This document shows, one piece after another, positions 1-7,481 of a DNA stretch of 64,000 bases. The stretch spans positions 1,382,318 through 1,446,317 of the forward strand of contig NZ_JACVPR010000001.1 of the NCBI RefSeq assembly GCF_018881775.1, given 5' to 3'. How positions within the stretch are numbered: the stretch's first letter is position 1; each line of letters starts with the position of its first letter. The notes below the pieces were generated by a model, which saw only the letters and a list, made by a program, of their open reading frames with translations, did no database searches and was not told the DNA's origin. The DNA is from Polynucleobacter sp. MWH-Loch1C5 (lineage in GTDB: Bacteria > Pseudomonadota > Gammaproteobacteria > Burkholderiales > Burkholderiaceae). Position numbers and translations under genes: made by a program.

Positions 1-2
1 GT

Positions 3-332
3 CGCGGAACTATTTTGAACACCCGGTATCGTATCCCTGATTTTTCGTACACGTTTTGGATACAGACTCAGTTACGAGTGATTGCTTGGGAGAAAATTCA
101 GGTCGCAGCCGGGACATTCACGAGCCTACATCTACAGCGCTTTTATCGCTTGGACCATTATGACTTCACGCGCATTAGTACTACGCGTTATGACGATTAT
201 TGGTTTGTGCCAGAGATCAGTCGTTGGGTGATGCGAGAAACACGCGGAGAATTCCGCCGCTCTGGGCAGCGTTTATTGGACGCTCAATACGAGGATCACT
301 TCCGTTATGAGCTCGTTAAGATGCAGGTTTAG
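3..332 (+). CDS. 3' end of an unknown gene (cut by window edge)
   Basis: The frame is open from the window edge to a TAG at 330-332, so this is the last ~109 codons of a gene that starts upstream. A TTG at 15 could be read as a start, but no ribosome site precedes it. There is no membrane segment. The pattern WEKIQVAAGTF followed about 45 residues later by a YWFVPEISRWVMRETRGEF stretch resembles the strand-turn layout of DUF3108-type envelope proteins; this is a weak resemblance, not an assignment. The 3' end overlaps the end of the convergent permease gene by 17 bases. Confidence 0.6.
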   Translation, partial: RGTILNTRYRIPDFSYTFWIQTQLRVIAWEKIQVAAGTFTSLHLQRFYRLDHYDFTRISTTRYDDYWFVPEISRWVMRETRGEFRRSGQRLLDAQYEDHFRYELVKMQV

Positions 333-1665
333 AGCGCCAGTATTCGTGAAGTCGTAAAGCCAACATGGCTAGGATGCCCGCAGCCATCACGCCTAATGAA
401 ATACCTACGGCCTGTTTGCTAGCGGCATAACTAAAGCTTGAGTAGCTCAAATATGCGCAAGAGCCGCAAAATAGAAGTGGGGTGATGGGATAGAGGGGCA
501 CTCTAAACGGACGTTCTACCTTTTCTAGGCGCAAGCGAAACACCGCCAGACCGACTAAAGCTAAAAAGCTCCAGAAAACCGGAGCGGTAAATTCCACCAT
601 AGCTTCAAAGCCATCATGCTGTAGTGCGCCAAAGCCAATCAATGCTAAAGCGAAGCCCGCCTGAATTTGATACGCAGTCTTAGGCGAGCCTTTTGCGGGT
701 TGCCAATGGCTCAAAAAAGACAGGCTTGGCCAATCAGCCCCCATGGCGTAGTTGCTGCGTGCACCCACGATCATGGTGGCGTTGATGCTCGTCAGTGCAG
801 CAATAGCTACAAAGATACCCAATAGTTTTTGTCCCCAAGGGCCGAGCACCTGTTCAAGGAGTTGTGCGGGGGCGGCTTTACTCTTGGCTAAGCCATCAAG
901 ACCCAAGCCAGAAATCAAAGCCAAGTTCACGCATAAATAAATCAAGGTGATGATGATTAGACTGATCGTAATCACACGCACGGTCATGCGTGGCCCACCT
1001 TTGAGTTCGGCACTGATGTAGGCGGATTCATTCCAGCCGCCAAAGGTTAACAAGACGAAGACCATACCCAAGCCGAGTAGACCGAGAGGCACATCTTTTT
1101 CGAACCAAGGAGCTTGTGTCAAACCAGAAGTTTGACCTTGGCTGAGTAGATAGAGCGCTGCTAGAACAATCGCAATCAGTCCACTCACCTCCAAGGTGGT
1201 GAGTACAGTCTGAGTACGTGCAGAAGATTGGATACCACTCAAATTAATCAAGGTCAAAGATAAAACGATAGCGATGGCCCAGATGACCGAAGAGTACTTG
1301 CCAAGATGAATCACTTGGCTCATGTAATCACCAAACACGAAGGCCAGTAGTGCGATAGAGCCGGTATTAATCACCGTTGCTTTGGCCCAGCCATATAAAA
1401 AAGCAATATAGCGACCAAAGGCTTTACGTAAAAAATGATAATCACCACCTGCATGTGGGAAGGCGCTGGCTAGTTCTGCATAGCACAAGGCACCAGCAAT
1501 CGAGAGCAGAGCGCCGCCTAGCCATAGCAGCAAGGTCCAACCGAGATCTTGGGTCAGGCCGGCGACGATCGCCGGGGTTTTGAAAATCCCAGCGCCAATC
1601 ACGATCCCCACAATAATGGCGATCGCTCCTGTCTGACTCAGTAAGCGTTGCGGACTAGCGCTCAA
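316..1665 (-). CDS. APC-family amino acid permease
   Basis: A 449-residue, strongly hydrophobic protein with the length and about twelve membrane segments expected of an inner-membrane amino acid/polyamine/organocation (APC) transporter. The first helix carries the APC substrate-binding motif (GIVIGAGIFKTP, near residue 22), and the second and third helices carry the CYAELASAFPHAGGDY pattern typical of the LAT/amino-acid antiporter branch. The substrate cannot be read from sequence. It lies just downstream of the exported methyltransferase-like gene (11-base gap), so the two may be co-transcribed, although their functions have no obvious link. Confidence 0.85.
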   Translation of the reverse strand: MSASPQRLLSQTGAIAIIVGIVIGAGIFKTPAIVAGLTQDLGWTLLLWLGGALLSIAGALCYAELASAFPHAGGDYHFLRKAFGRYIAFLYGWAKATVINTGSIALLAFVFGDYMSQVIHLGKYSSVIWAIAIVLSLTLINLSGIQSSARTQTVLTTLEVSGLIAIVLAALYLLSQGQTSGLTQAPWFEKDVPLGLLGLGMVFVLLTFGGWNESAYISAELKGGPRMTVRVITISLIIITLIYLCVNLALISGLGLDGLAKSKAAPAQLLEQVLGPWGQKLLGIFVAIAALTSINATMIVGARSNYAMGADWPSLSFLSHWQPAKGSPKTAYQIQAGFALALIGFGALQHDGFEAMVEFTAPVFWSFLALVGLAVFRLRLEKVERPFRVPLYPITPLLFCGSCAYLSYSSFSYAASKQAVGISLGVMAAGILAMLALRLHEYWRSKPAS

Positions 1666-1676
1666 AATGATAGTTC

Positions 1677-2534
1677 TTAGTTAACGCGACGACCAGTGAC
1701 TTCATTGAGGATGCCATGGCCTTTTTCTTCACCCTTGGCATTGCCATCTTTGATAATGAGTTGCACCGTCCTATAGACTTGCTTGCGATCAATGAAAGAG
1801 AAAGTCAGTTGATTGCCTTCTAAGTGAGGATTCATGAGTGGCAAGTTACGTTTTCCGATCATGAGTGTGCCGCCCACTTTTTGATAGCGTTGCACTAAGT
1901 ACAAGCGTGCTTTCTCACCGTCAACTCGGTCGAGTTGCCAGTAACCTCCCACCTCTGCAGGCACAATCCATAAGTAAGCAGTACCTGGCTCACGAATCGT
2001 TTGATCGGGTTCCCAATCTCCCATATCAAAGGCGTGCGAGACTAAGCGAGTGCCGGGCTTCATCTTCAAAAGTGTGGGGCGTAGCTTGAGATTCAATTCT
2101 GGCAATAGATACATAGTCACTACGCTGGCTTGGGAGAAGTCTTCTTTGAAGATGTCGCCATGAATAATTTGCACTCGCTTACCGACACCCGCACGTTCTG
2201 CATTACGTTTGGCAAGTGCTGCCATTTCACCATTGAACTCAATGCCAACCGAGGTAGCGCCAAATTCACGTGCAGCGGCGATCGCAATCTTGCCATCGCC
2301 TGCTCCTAAGTCATACACTAAATCACTCGAGCCTACTTTGGCCATTTCGAGCATATTGCGTACCAAGTCATTGCCGGTTGGAATCCAGATCACGTCTTTG
2401 CCATCTTGGCCCATCCTGGGGGTGTATTTATCGTCACCATAGCTGTTACCAAACAACTGTGCGTGTGCTGAAAAACTGAGTGTCGCGATAAGGCATAGAA
2501 GCGCACCTGCGCTACGCCATGTTGAACGCCACAT
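1677..2534 (-). CDS. exported protein with class I SAM-methyltransferase fold
   Basis: 285 residues from an ATG at 2534, chosen because AGGAG sits 8 bases upstream and because the protein then begins with a clean Sec signal peptide (MWRSTWRS, hydrophobic core, SFSAHA/Q cleavage near residue 25). A longer frame to 2615 has no such support. The mature part shows an intact class I methyltransferase signature: motif I DLGAGDGKIA, the acidic VGIEFN of motif II, and GDIFKEDF. A second, beta-rich domain follows. Methyltransferases need cytoplasmic SAM, so export is unexpected. Either it works before export or in an unusual way, or the fold is reused for something else. Substrate unknown. Confidence 0.75.
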   Translation of the reverse strand: MWRSTWRSAGALLCLIATLSFSAHAQLFGNSYGDDKYTPRMGQDGKDVIWIPTGNDLVRNMLEMAKVGSSDLVYDLGAGDGKIAIAAAREFGATSVGIEFNGEMAALAKRNAERAGVGKRVQIIHGDIFKEDFSQASVVTMYLLPELNLKLRPTLLKMKPGTRLVSHAFDMGDWEPDQTIREPGTAYLWIVPAEVGGYWQLDRVDGEKARLYLVQRYQKVGGTLMIGKRNLPLMNPHLEGNQLTFSFIDRKQVYRTVQLIIKDGNAKGEEKGHGILNEVTGRRVN

Positions 2535-2613
2535 AATTTGTCTCCTGGTATTTTTATAGGCAAAAAAAGTGTAACAAAGCCTATTGAATTTGTAATGAAA
2601 AAAGACAGAGTGC

Positions 2614-2653
2614 AAACCCTGATTTTTTGGATATTGGGTAAAAATCAGGGTTT
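2614..2653. repeat. 14-bp perfect inverted repeat (hairpin) between two genes
   Basis: AAACCCTGATTTTT at 2614-2627 and its exact reverse complement at 2640-2653 flank a 12-base loop. It lies between the stop of the 58-residue gene (2678) and the start of the exported methyltransferase-like gene (2534), both on the minus strand. A second, smaller hairpin (TCACCC/GGGTGA, 2653-2674) abuts it. On the minus strand the pair could terminate the upstream small gene or be an operator or leader structure for the downstream one. The arms contain T-runs but no classical U-tract follows. Confidence 0.6.
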
Positions 2654-2677
2654 CACCCTAAACCCCTTGGGTGAGAG

Positions 2678-2854
2678 TCAGTTATCCCACACGGTTTCGT
2701 TGGCTTCGTCTTTGGGGTCGATATAGGTATTTGTAGGTCGTTGGTACTTCACCAAAGCCTCTTTGATTTTTGCCACATTCACTGACTCAGTATCAGTCAT
2801 CATTTTCAATGGTTCTGTCTGATCCTGCTCTATCGGTTTTCTAGCTTCATTCAT
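2678..2854 (-). CDS. small acidic protein of unknown function (58 aa)
   Basis: I do not recognise a family. The start is the ATG at 2854 because GAGGAG lies 6 bases upstream; the longer frame to 2938 adds a hydrophobic stretch with no ribosome site. The product (MNEARKPIEQDQTEPL...) is hydrophilic and acidic, with a short helix (VNVAKIKEALVKYQ) in the middle. It ends in TVWDN. No signal peptide, membrane segment or cysteine. It sits between nhaR and the exported methyltransferase-like gene on the same strand, with 84 bases to nhaR. Confidence 0.55.
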   Translation of the reverse strand: MNEARKPIEQDQTEPLKMMTDTESVNVAKIKEALVKYQRPTNTYIDPKDEANETVWDN

Positions 2855-2938
2855 CGCTGTCTCCTCGATGTATGAACCCACAATAGCAAATTCATATGTC
2901 ATTGTCATGACCATCACGGGACTACGGAAAAAAATCAC

Positions 2939-3829
2939 TTACTGCAGTAGGGTCTGCCCCAGAATTTTTTGGATAAGTGGGTGATGGACTTTTTTCTCGG
3001 TCCGTAAAGCAAAGAAATACTCGCGAATCGATTCAGAGACGCCGATTTGCTCCAAGCCGTAATTATTCTTTAATTCCTTGGCGAGGCGCTGTGCAGCAGG
3101 GAAGACACCCATGCCACTAGAGCCGAAGGTGACTAATAAAGCGCTATCTTCAAATTCACCGGCAAGATTGGGCGTGATACGCTGTTGATCTAGCCAGGCA
3201 TCAATCGGTAAACGGGATGAGGCGTGATGTGTGGGTAGCAGAATCGGTAAGTCAGCTAAACAGTGGGGAAAGGCTCGCGCAGATTGTTTAGCTAGTGTGG
3301 GGCTAGCATACCAAGCGATGGGGGAAGAGCCTAATTCTTTGCTATACAGATTCAAGTTTTTATTTTCGGGCGCGCTCCGGTCAGCGAGCACTAAATCTAA
3401 ACGGTGCAGTGCAAGATCTGCGACGAGGTCGTCAAACTCGCCTTCGTGACAAATGAGCTGTAAATTCTTTTCAGATAAAACGCTCTCAATTAGCGTGCGA
3501 GTAATCAGTTTGGGTAGACCATCGGAGACCCCAATCGTGAGTTTCATGCGCGTATTACTTGCAGCATCTTTGACCATGGCTGGCAACTGTTCACCGAGGG
3601 AGAAAATTTGATCCGCTAATTTCAGGGCTGCTTGGCCCGCTTCGGTGAGACCCAGACCGCGCCCGACCGGTTTAAAGAGCAGTTGCCCTAAATCTTTCTC
3701 TAATTCATGAACCTGCACACTGATTGTCTGAACCGCCATATTGAGGCGATCGGCGGCCTTAGACATGCTGCCTTCTTTGGCGACGACCCAAAAATAGTAG
3801 AGGTGACGATAGTTATAGGAGACGCTCAT
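2939..3829 (-). CDS. nhaR: LysR-family regulator NhaR
   Basis: A 296-residue LysR-type transcriptional regulator. The N-terminal winged helix-turn-helix (YNYRHLYYFWVVAKEGSMSKAA, then TISVQVHELEKDLG, residues 5-50) is the NhaR variant of the LysR domain, with 'YYFWVVAKEGSMSKAAD' replacing the usual LysR opening. The rest is a periplasmic-binding-protein-like effector domain. NhaR activates the Na+/H+ antiporter gene nhaA in enterics and adhesin or osmotic genes elsewhere; no antiporter gene lies in this window, so the target here is unknown. It is transcribed away from the Rrf2 gene, and the two share a 140-base intergenic region. Confidence 0.85.
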   Translation of the reverse strand: MSVSYNYRHLYYFWVVAKEGSMSKAADRLNMAVQTISVQVHELEKDLGQLLFKPVGRGLGLTEAGQAALKLADQIFSLGEQLPAMVKDAASNTRMKLTIGVSDGLPKLITRTLIESVLSEKNLQLICHEGEFDDLVADLALHRLDLVLADRSAPENKNLNLYSKELGSSPIAWYASPTLAKQSARAFPHCLADLPILLPTHHASSRLPIDAWLDQQRITPNLAGEFEDSALLVTFGSSGMGVFPAAQRLAKELKNNYGLEQIGVSESIREYFFALRTEKKVHHPLIQKILGQTLLQ

Positions 3830-3914
3830 ATTCAGTTTTTTACGAAATTATATTAATAAATTATCTACTTTTTTATGAATTAAGCAAAGGGTACAGTCAC
3901 GTTGTGGTTATGGC

Positions 3915-3952
3915 CTGGCCTGTGAAGCCAGATCGCCCCAGATGGGGTTTTT
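3915..3952 (+). promoter_or_regulatory. two small hairpins in the leader of the Rrf2 gene
   Basis: CTGGC/GCCAG (3915-3931) is followed by CCCC-AGAT-GGGG (3936-3947) and then TTTTT (3948-3952), ending just before the ribosome site of the Rrf2 gene. The second hairpin plus T-run has the shape of a weak intrinsic terminator placed in a leader. The stems are short (5 and 4 pairs), so this is only a candidate attenuator. Confidence 0.3.
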
Positions 3953-3969
3953 AGAGTAGGAGACGTAGT

Positions 3970-4536
3970 ATGAGAATCGCAACACAAAGTCGATATGCAA
4001 TTATTGCCCTGGTGGACTTAGCGGTGCATTCCAAGGACATCTACCCGGTGAACTTGAATAATATTTCTAAGCGTCAAAACATATCCCTGTCTTACATAGA
4101 ACAATTGTTCGCGCGTTTGAAGAGCGCGGGTATTGTGGAAAGTTATCGTGGCCCGGGTGGTGGTTATCTACTGAGTAAGCCGGCTAAAGAAATTAGTATT
4201 GCGGCAGTCGTGCGTGCGGTCGATAAAAACCATACTAGCAATAAAGAGCAAAGCCCGACAGATACGATTTGGCAAGAGCTCGAGAACCGTATGCAAGACT
4301 ACCTCCAAGGTATTTATTTGGACAGCCTAGTGCCTGACAGCCCACTTCTTGAAGTGGCTGAAGAAACCGTTGAGCAACAAGCTGAAAAACTGGCGCGCCG
4401 TCGTCAAGCCACTCATACAGAAGCTCATCCTGCCAAGGCTAGATCTATGAGTCAGCGAGTAGCCAGAAAGGTCAAACCTTTAGCGAATTCTGTATTTGAC
4501 TGGGGACGCTATATTTCTGATGCGCCAAAGGCATAA
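3970..4536 (+). CDS. Rrf2-family transcriptional regulator lacking cysteines
   Basis: 188 residues, beginning MRIATQSRYAIIALVDLA as IscR/Rrf2 proteins do, with the winged helix (QNISLSYIEQLFARLKSAGIVESYRGPGGGYLLS, residues 36-70) and the following dimer helix. IscR-type members bind a [2Fe-2S] cluster through three cysteines around residues 90-105; this protein has no cysteine at all, so it cannot sense iron-sulfur status that way. It also has a basic C-terminal extension (residues ~130-188, RRRQATHTEAHPAKARS) not usual in the family. No isc genes are nearby. GGAGACGTAGT-ATG gives a good ribosome site. Confidence 0.85.
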   Translation: MRIATQSRYAIIALVDLAVHSKDIYPVNLNNISKRQNISLSYIEQLFARLKSAGIVESYRGPGGGYLLSKPAKEISIAAVVRAVDKNHTSNKEQSPTDTIWQELENRMQDYLQGIYLDSLVPDSPLLEVAEETVEQQAEKLARRRQATHTEAHPAKARSMSQRVARKVKPLANSVFDWGRYISDAPKA

Positions 4537-4565
4537 ATCAGAATAAGCGGGAAAATGCCAATAAA

Positions 4566-4588
4566 AAAGCTCCCTCGGGAGCTTTGTT
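4566..4588. terminator. bidirectional intrinsic terminator
   Basis: AAAGCTCC-CTCG-GGAGCTTT forms a stable hairpin (4566-4585). Read on the minus strand it is followed by TTTTTTATT, a good U-tract for the 56-residue gene at 4616-4786. Read on the plus strand it also closes the Rrf2 gene, with a weaker T-run. Confidence 0.75.
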
Positions 4589-4615
4589 ATTCAGAATACT
4601 TCAAGAACACATGGC

Positions 4616-4786
4616 TTATGCCATGGCGGCCACGTAGCTGAGCCCTTTGCGCCAGCGATCAAAAGCCACTAGCATCGGGGGGATTTCCCGGATCTTGCCT
4701 ACGATATACAGGCCTTTGCTTTTGTTATAGGCCTTGCATAAAGCGATAAATTCATCATCACTGAGTTGGTTAAATCCATAACGCAT
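4616..4786 (-). CDS. small protein of unknown function (56 aa)
   Basis: An ATG at 4786 preceded by AAGGAA (6-base spacing) opens a 56-residue frame ending at TAA 4616-4618, 30 bases before a strong minus-strand terminator. The product starts MRYGFNQLSDDEFIALCKAY and ends GLSYVAAMA. The first half looks like an amphipathic helix ('LSDDEFIALCKAY'); the middle is basic (KGLYIVGKIREIPP). One cysteine, no signal peptide, no membrane helix. Ribosome site, terminator and clean codons together make it a likely real gene that length cut-offs would drop. No family recognised. Confidence 0.6.
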   Translation of the reverse strand: MRYGFNQLSDDEFIALCKAYNKSKGLYIVGKIREIPPMLVAFDRWRKGLSYVAAMA

Positions 4787-4922
4787 GGATCGTTCCTTTC
4801 TTTTGTCTACTCATGCCCAAAACGCATTTACACGATACGCGTTGACAAAAAAGAGCTGCAAACCCCATTTTTTTATGCATACTGGCACAATACCAATATA
4901 AATCAATAATTTGGAGTACAAA

Positions 4923-5300
4923 ATGACTTGGCCTTTATGGAGCATTTTGGTCGCAGGTTTATTGCCTTATGCGGGTACAGCGATCGCTAAATGGGGTTTT
5001 ATACGATTCGATAATCATCATCCACGGGAGTGGTTGGCGCAGCAGACCGGTTTTCGAGCCCGGGGCAATGCGGCTCAAGCGAATAGTTTTGAGTCCTTTC
5101 CTTTTTATGCGGCAGCCGTATTAGTGGCCACAGTACAACAGGCACCACTAGCCATCGTCAGTCTATGTTGCACGGTTTATATTCTGGCGCGTATCAGTTA
5201 CATCATCTGTTATGCGGCCAATTGGGCAGGAGCGAGAAGCCTGAGTTGGTTAGTCGGGATTATGAGTATCGTAGGCCTATTTATTGCTGCGTCTCGATAA
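4923..5300 (+). CDS. MAPEG-family membrane protein
   Basis: 125 residues from the ATG at 4923, chosen because GGAG lies 6 bases upstream (the frame extends to a TTG at 4911 with no support). Four membrane helices are apparent, with the MAPEG signature in the first loop (WLAQQTGFRARGNAAQANSF then ESFPFYAAAVLVA), where Arg, Asn and Glu form the glutathione-handling site in characterised members. MAPEG proteins (microsomal glutathione transferase, leukotriene C4 synthase) detoxify lipophilic electrophiles or peroxides; the bacterial substrates are mostly unknown. Confidence 0.85.
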   Translation: MTWPLWSILVAGLLPYAGTAIAKWGFIRFDNHHPREWLAQQTGFRARGNAAQANSFESFPFYAAAVLVATVQQAPLAIVSLCCTVYILARISYIICYAANWAGARSLSWLVGIMSIVGLFIAASR

Positions 5301-5508
5301 ATATTTTCCCTGATGCTTCAAGAGTTTGTCGTGAACAAAAAAGCATAAAAGCCAATTCCTAGGCTAATGTCGAAGCCTATTTTCAATTTGTCTTGGGCAA
5401 GCTAAATCAGTCCTGAGGCTAAGTGATCCGCTAGGTAGATAAGAGCTAGGAAATCATCTAGGATTACCCAAAAAGCATCTAAAACAAATGTTATTTTGGG
5501 AGGGCATC

Positions 5509-5709
5509 ATGGGGCGTGGCACTAGCAATCATGAGCTACTAATGAAATTAGTCGAGTCCGGTGAAATACAGCTATCAGCGATTGCGAAGATGGACTATGA
5601 CGATTTGGAAGAGCTCTGTACGCAAATTTTGAATTGGAAATTATTCGTGGGTAATCGCGAACATATTCCAGAAGCGATTTCACAATGGGCAGGTCATAAA
5701 GAGACTTAA
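5509..5709 (+). CDS. small protein of the YxDLE(E/D)L type (66 aa)
   Basis: ATG at 5509 with GGAGGG 5-6 bases upstream; the frame continues to 5488 without support. The 66-residue product (MGRGTSNHELLMKL...) has a predicted helix around residues 22-45, KMDYDDLEELCTQILNWKLF. The same pattern recurs in the minus-strand gene at 7783-7968 (EMSYEDLEDLLEEIKKWALY), about 2 kb away, so the two are probably paralogues of one small family. No signal peptide or membrane segment. Function unknown; I recognise no named domain. Its stop overlaps the stop of the convergent DUF2878 gene by 4 bases. Confidence 0.65.
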   Translation: MGRGTSNHELLMKLVESGEIQLSAIAKMDYDDLEELCTQILNWKLFVGNREHIPEAISQWAGHKET

Positions 5710-6218
5710 GCCTTGAGCTCTTTGCTACTCCAGCGCGCTAAGAGTGGCATGGTGATTGCCCAAGCAATTGCTAAATAAATCGTGGCTGCTAGAGGATGCG
5801 CGAGCGTTGCTGCCCCAAGTTGCGCGCCAGCCATATACGATAGTGGTCCAGCCACAGCGCCCAAAAGAATCGCCAGTATCGAGCGTCCTTGTAGCCAAGC
5901 TAGTGAATGACGCAAGGTCATAGCAAAGGCGGGCCATAGAGCGATTAACCAAAGCGGTGGATACGGAGGAGTGATACCGGTGTAACTGATCCATTGCGTT
6001 TGAATCAGAGCAGTCTCAATAAACAATCCCAAGATGGTGGTGCGTAGCAAGAGTGCTATTTCTGTACGCCGCTCTGATGGGGGGATTTGCGTTAAAAGAT
6101 GGAGTGCGATAGAAGCGCATACCACTGCGGGCCCTAACCATCGATAGCCATGCGCTGCCCCTAAGATACAGGCAAACCAGCTCACTTGAAAAAGAAGCAG
6201 ATTGATCAATAAGCGCAT
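5706..6218 (-). CDS. DUF2878 membrane protein
   Basis: 170 residues with five or six membrane helices. The core PPLWLIALWPAFAMTLRHSL (about residues 85-104), followed by LLGAVAGPLSYMAGAQLGAA, is characteristic of DUF2878 inner-membrane proteins. It begins 2 bases downstream of the DUF3833 gene stop, making it the last gene of a tight three-gene minus-strand operon. In other proteobacteria DUF2878, DUF3833 and the chalcone-isomerase-like protein travel together, often with a cyclopropane-fatty-acid-synthase-like enzyme, DUF1365, a photolyase and an ECF sigma factor; those partners are not in this window. Confidence 0.8.
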   Translation of the reverse strand: MRLLINLLLFQVSWFACILGAAHGYRWLGPAVVCASIALHLLTQIPPSERRTEIALLLRTTILGLFIETALIQTQWISYTGITPPYPPLWLIALWPAFAMTLRHSLAWLQGRSILAILLGAVAGPLSYMAGAQLGAATLAHPLAATIYLAIAWAITMPLLARWSSKELKA

Positions 6219-6220
6219 AA

Positions 6221-6775
6221 CTAGCGTTTATAAAAGCTTAATGTCACTTCGCCAAGATAAATGCCGAATTTACTCATTGCCGCGCGATTGAGCATGACTT
6301 TGTTATCCATTAAGTACATCCAGTCATCAAACTGCACATGAAAGATACGTCCATCGACGGGTAAGGCTAGGGTATAGGTCCAATTGAGGGCATTACCAGA
6401 AACAGTACCAGCAGCTTTGCCAATCACGTCATCGGCCGTGCCTTCATAGCGTTGTGGGGCGACTTCAGTCAGAGTCCAAACACGTCTTTGGGTCGTGCCG
6501 TCTGAGTAGGTGAAGCGTTCGTCGAGTACCCCCACTTTTTTGCCATTCTGAACGGTCCACTGGGCATCGATGACTACTTTGAAACGTTTCACCACTTCGC
6601 CACTGCGATTGGTAAAGATGCCATACGCATCGATCGTGCCATTGAAATACTCGGCTAAATCGAGGCTGGGTTTTTCTTGTGCGTAACGAGTGACCTGTGG
6701 GCCCGCACAGCCTAGTAAAAAAGTCACCCCACCCAGGAGTAAAACACTTTTTAAAAACCTCGATAGCTTATTCAT
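6221..6775 (-). CDS. DUF3833 lipoprotein
   Basis: Outer- or inner-membrane lipoprotein of the DUF3833 family. I prefer the ATG at 6775 (AAGGA four bases upstream), which gives 184 residues and a signal peptide ending in the lipobox LLGC at residues 20-23; upstream in-frame starts at 6787, 6790 and 6796 exist, the last overlapping the previous stop. The family core is visible: YFNGTIDAYGIFTNRSGEVV, then a beta-rich lipocalin-like body with DERFTYSDG and MYLMDNKVMLNRA. Function is not established; its operon partners suggest envelope lipid or stress biology. Confidence 0.8.
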   Translation of the reverse strand: MNKLSRFLKSVLLLGGVTFLLGCAGPQVTRYAQEKPSLDLAEYFNGTIDAYGIFTNRSGEVVKRFKVVIDAQWTVQNGKKVGVLDERFTYSDGTTQRRVWTLTEVAPQRYEGTADDVIGKAAGTVSGNALNWTYTLALPVDGRIFHVQFDDWMYLMDNKVMLNRAAMSKFGIYLGEVTLSFYKR

Positions 6776-6792
6776 AAAATCCTTCATCATGA

Positions 6793-7326
6793 TCAACAGG
6801 CAGGGCCAATTAGCGCGGGAGCGCAGCCATTAGCAATCAGTTTGTTACGTAGCTGTGGAGCGCTCGTACGGGGATCTAACCAAATACCAAAAAATGCTTT
6901 TGCAAAGTCGGAGCCAGGAATCTGAGCAATTTTTTGTTGGTTATGTAAAAAAATAGTGCCCTGTGATGGAATGTGTATGGCGGTCAAAGTTTGTCCCGGT
7001 TGAATATCGGGGAAAATTTTCAATAACTCCTCACCCCATGCTTCGCGTTGTTTTGCAGGGATGTTCAATTGTTTCATTTCGGTTATCGTTCTCTCAGCTA
7101 AAGCTTGGCCCTTAAAGTTACGCAGATATTGAATATCTAGAGCAAAGACCTCGCCAGGTTTTTTGGCGTGTTGATACAAGCGAGCATCGTAGAGTTCAAA
7201 ACCGAAGTAGGTCATACGCCCTTCACCCTGAAGACGCAGTTCGGGGGCGAGATTGCGTAAACCCGAGGGCAGCTCAGCAAAAGCTGGAGCTACACAGAAT
7301 AGTAATAAACAACAAAGCTTTTTCAT
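6793..7326 (-). CDS. chalcone-isomerase-like periplasmic protein
   Basis: 177 residues with a Sec signal peptide (MKKLCCLLLFCVAPAFA, cleavage after residue 17) and a chalcone-isomerase-like domain (Chalcone_3 type: MTYFGFELYDARLYQ near residue 40, then ALDIQYLRNFKGQALAERT and a final PGSDFAKAFFGIWLD). Bacterial members are not known to isomerise flavonoids; the fold is shared with fatty-acid-binding proteins, so ligand binding is the more cautious guess. It is the first gene of the operon with DUF3833 and DUF2878. Two cysteines near the C-terminus (NGCAPALIGPAC) could form a disulfide. Confidence 0.8.
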   Translation of the reverse strand: MKKLCCLLLFCVAPAFAELPSGLRNLAPELRLQGEGRMTYFGFELYDARLYQHAKKPGEVFALDIQYLRNFKGQALAERTITEMKQLNIPAKQREAWGEELLKIFPDIQPGQTLTAIHIPSQGTIFLHNQQKIAQIPGSDFAKAFFGIWLDPRTSAPQLRNKLIANGCAPALIGPAC

Positions 7327-7481
7327 CAGTACAGGATAGCGAGCTTTTACGAAGTTTGCTGAAAGACCGAAAACCCTGATTCCACATCACGCTTTGATAC
7401 ATATCAAATCCTTAGCGGATATGGATTTCAATTCATAGAGGTCGGCGTATGATGAAACTATGGACCACAAGGAGGACGACC

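Noticed and set aside
2614..7381. AAACCCTGATT occurs at 2614 and again at 7371
   Set aside because: An 11-base repeat is expected by chance in 64 kb; the contexts differ.
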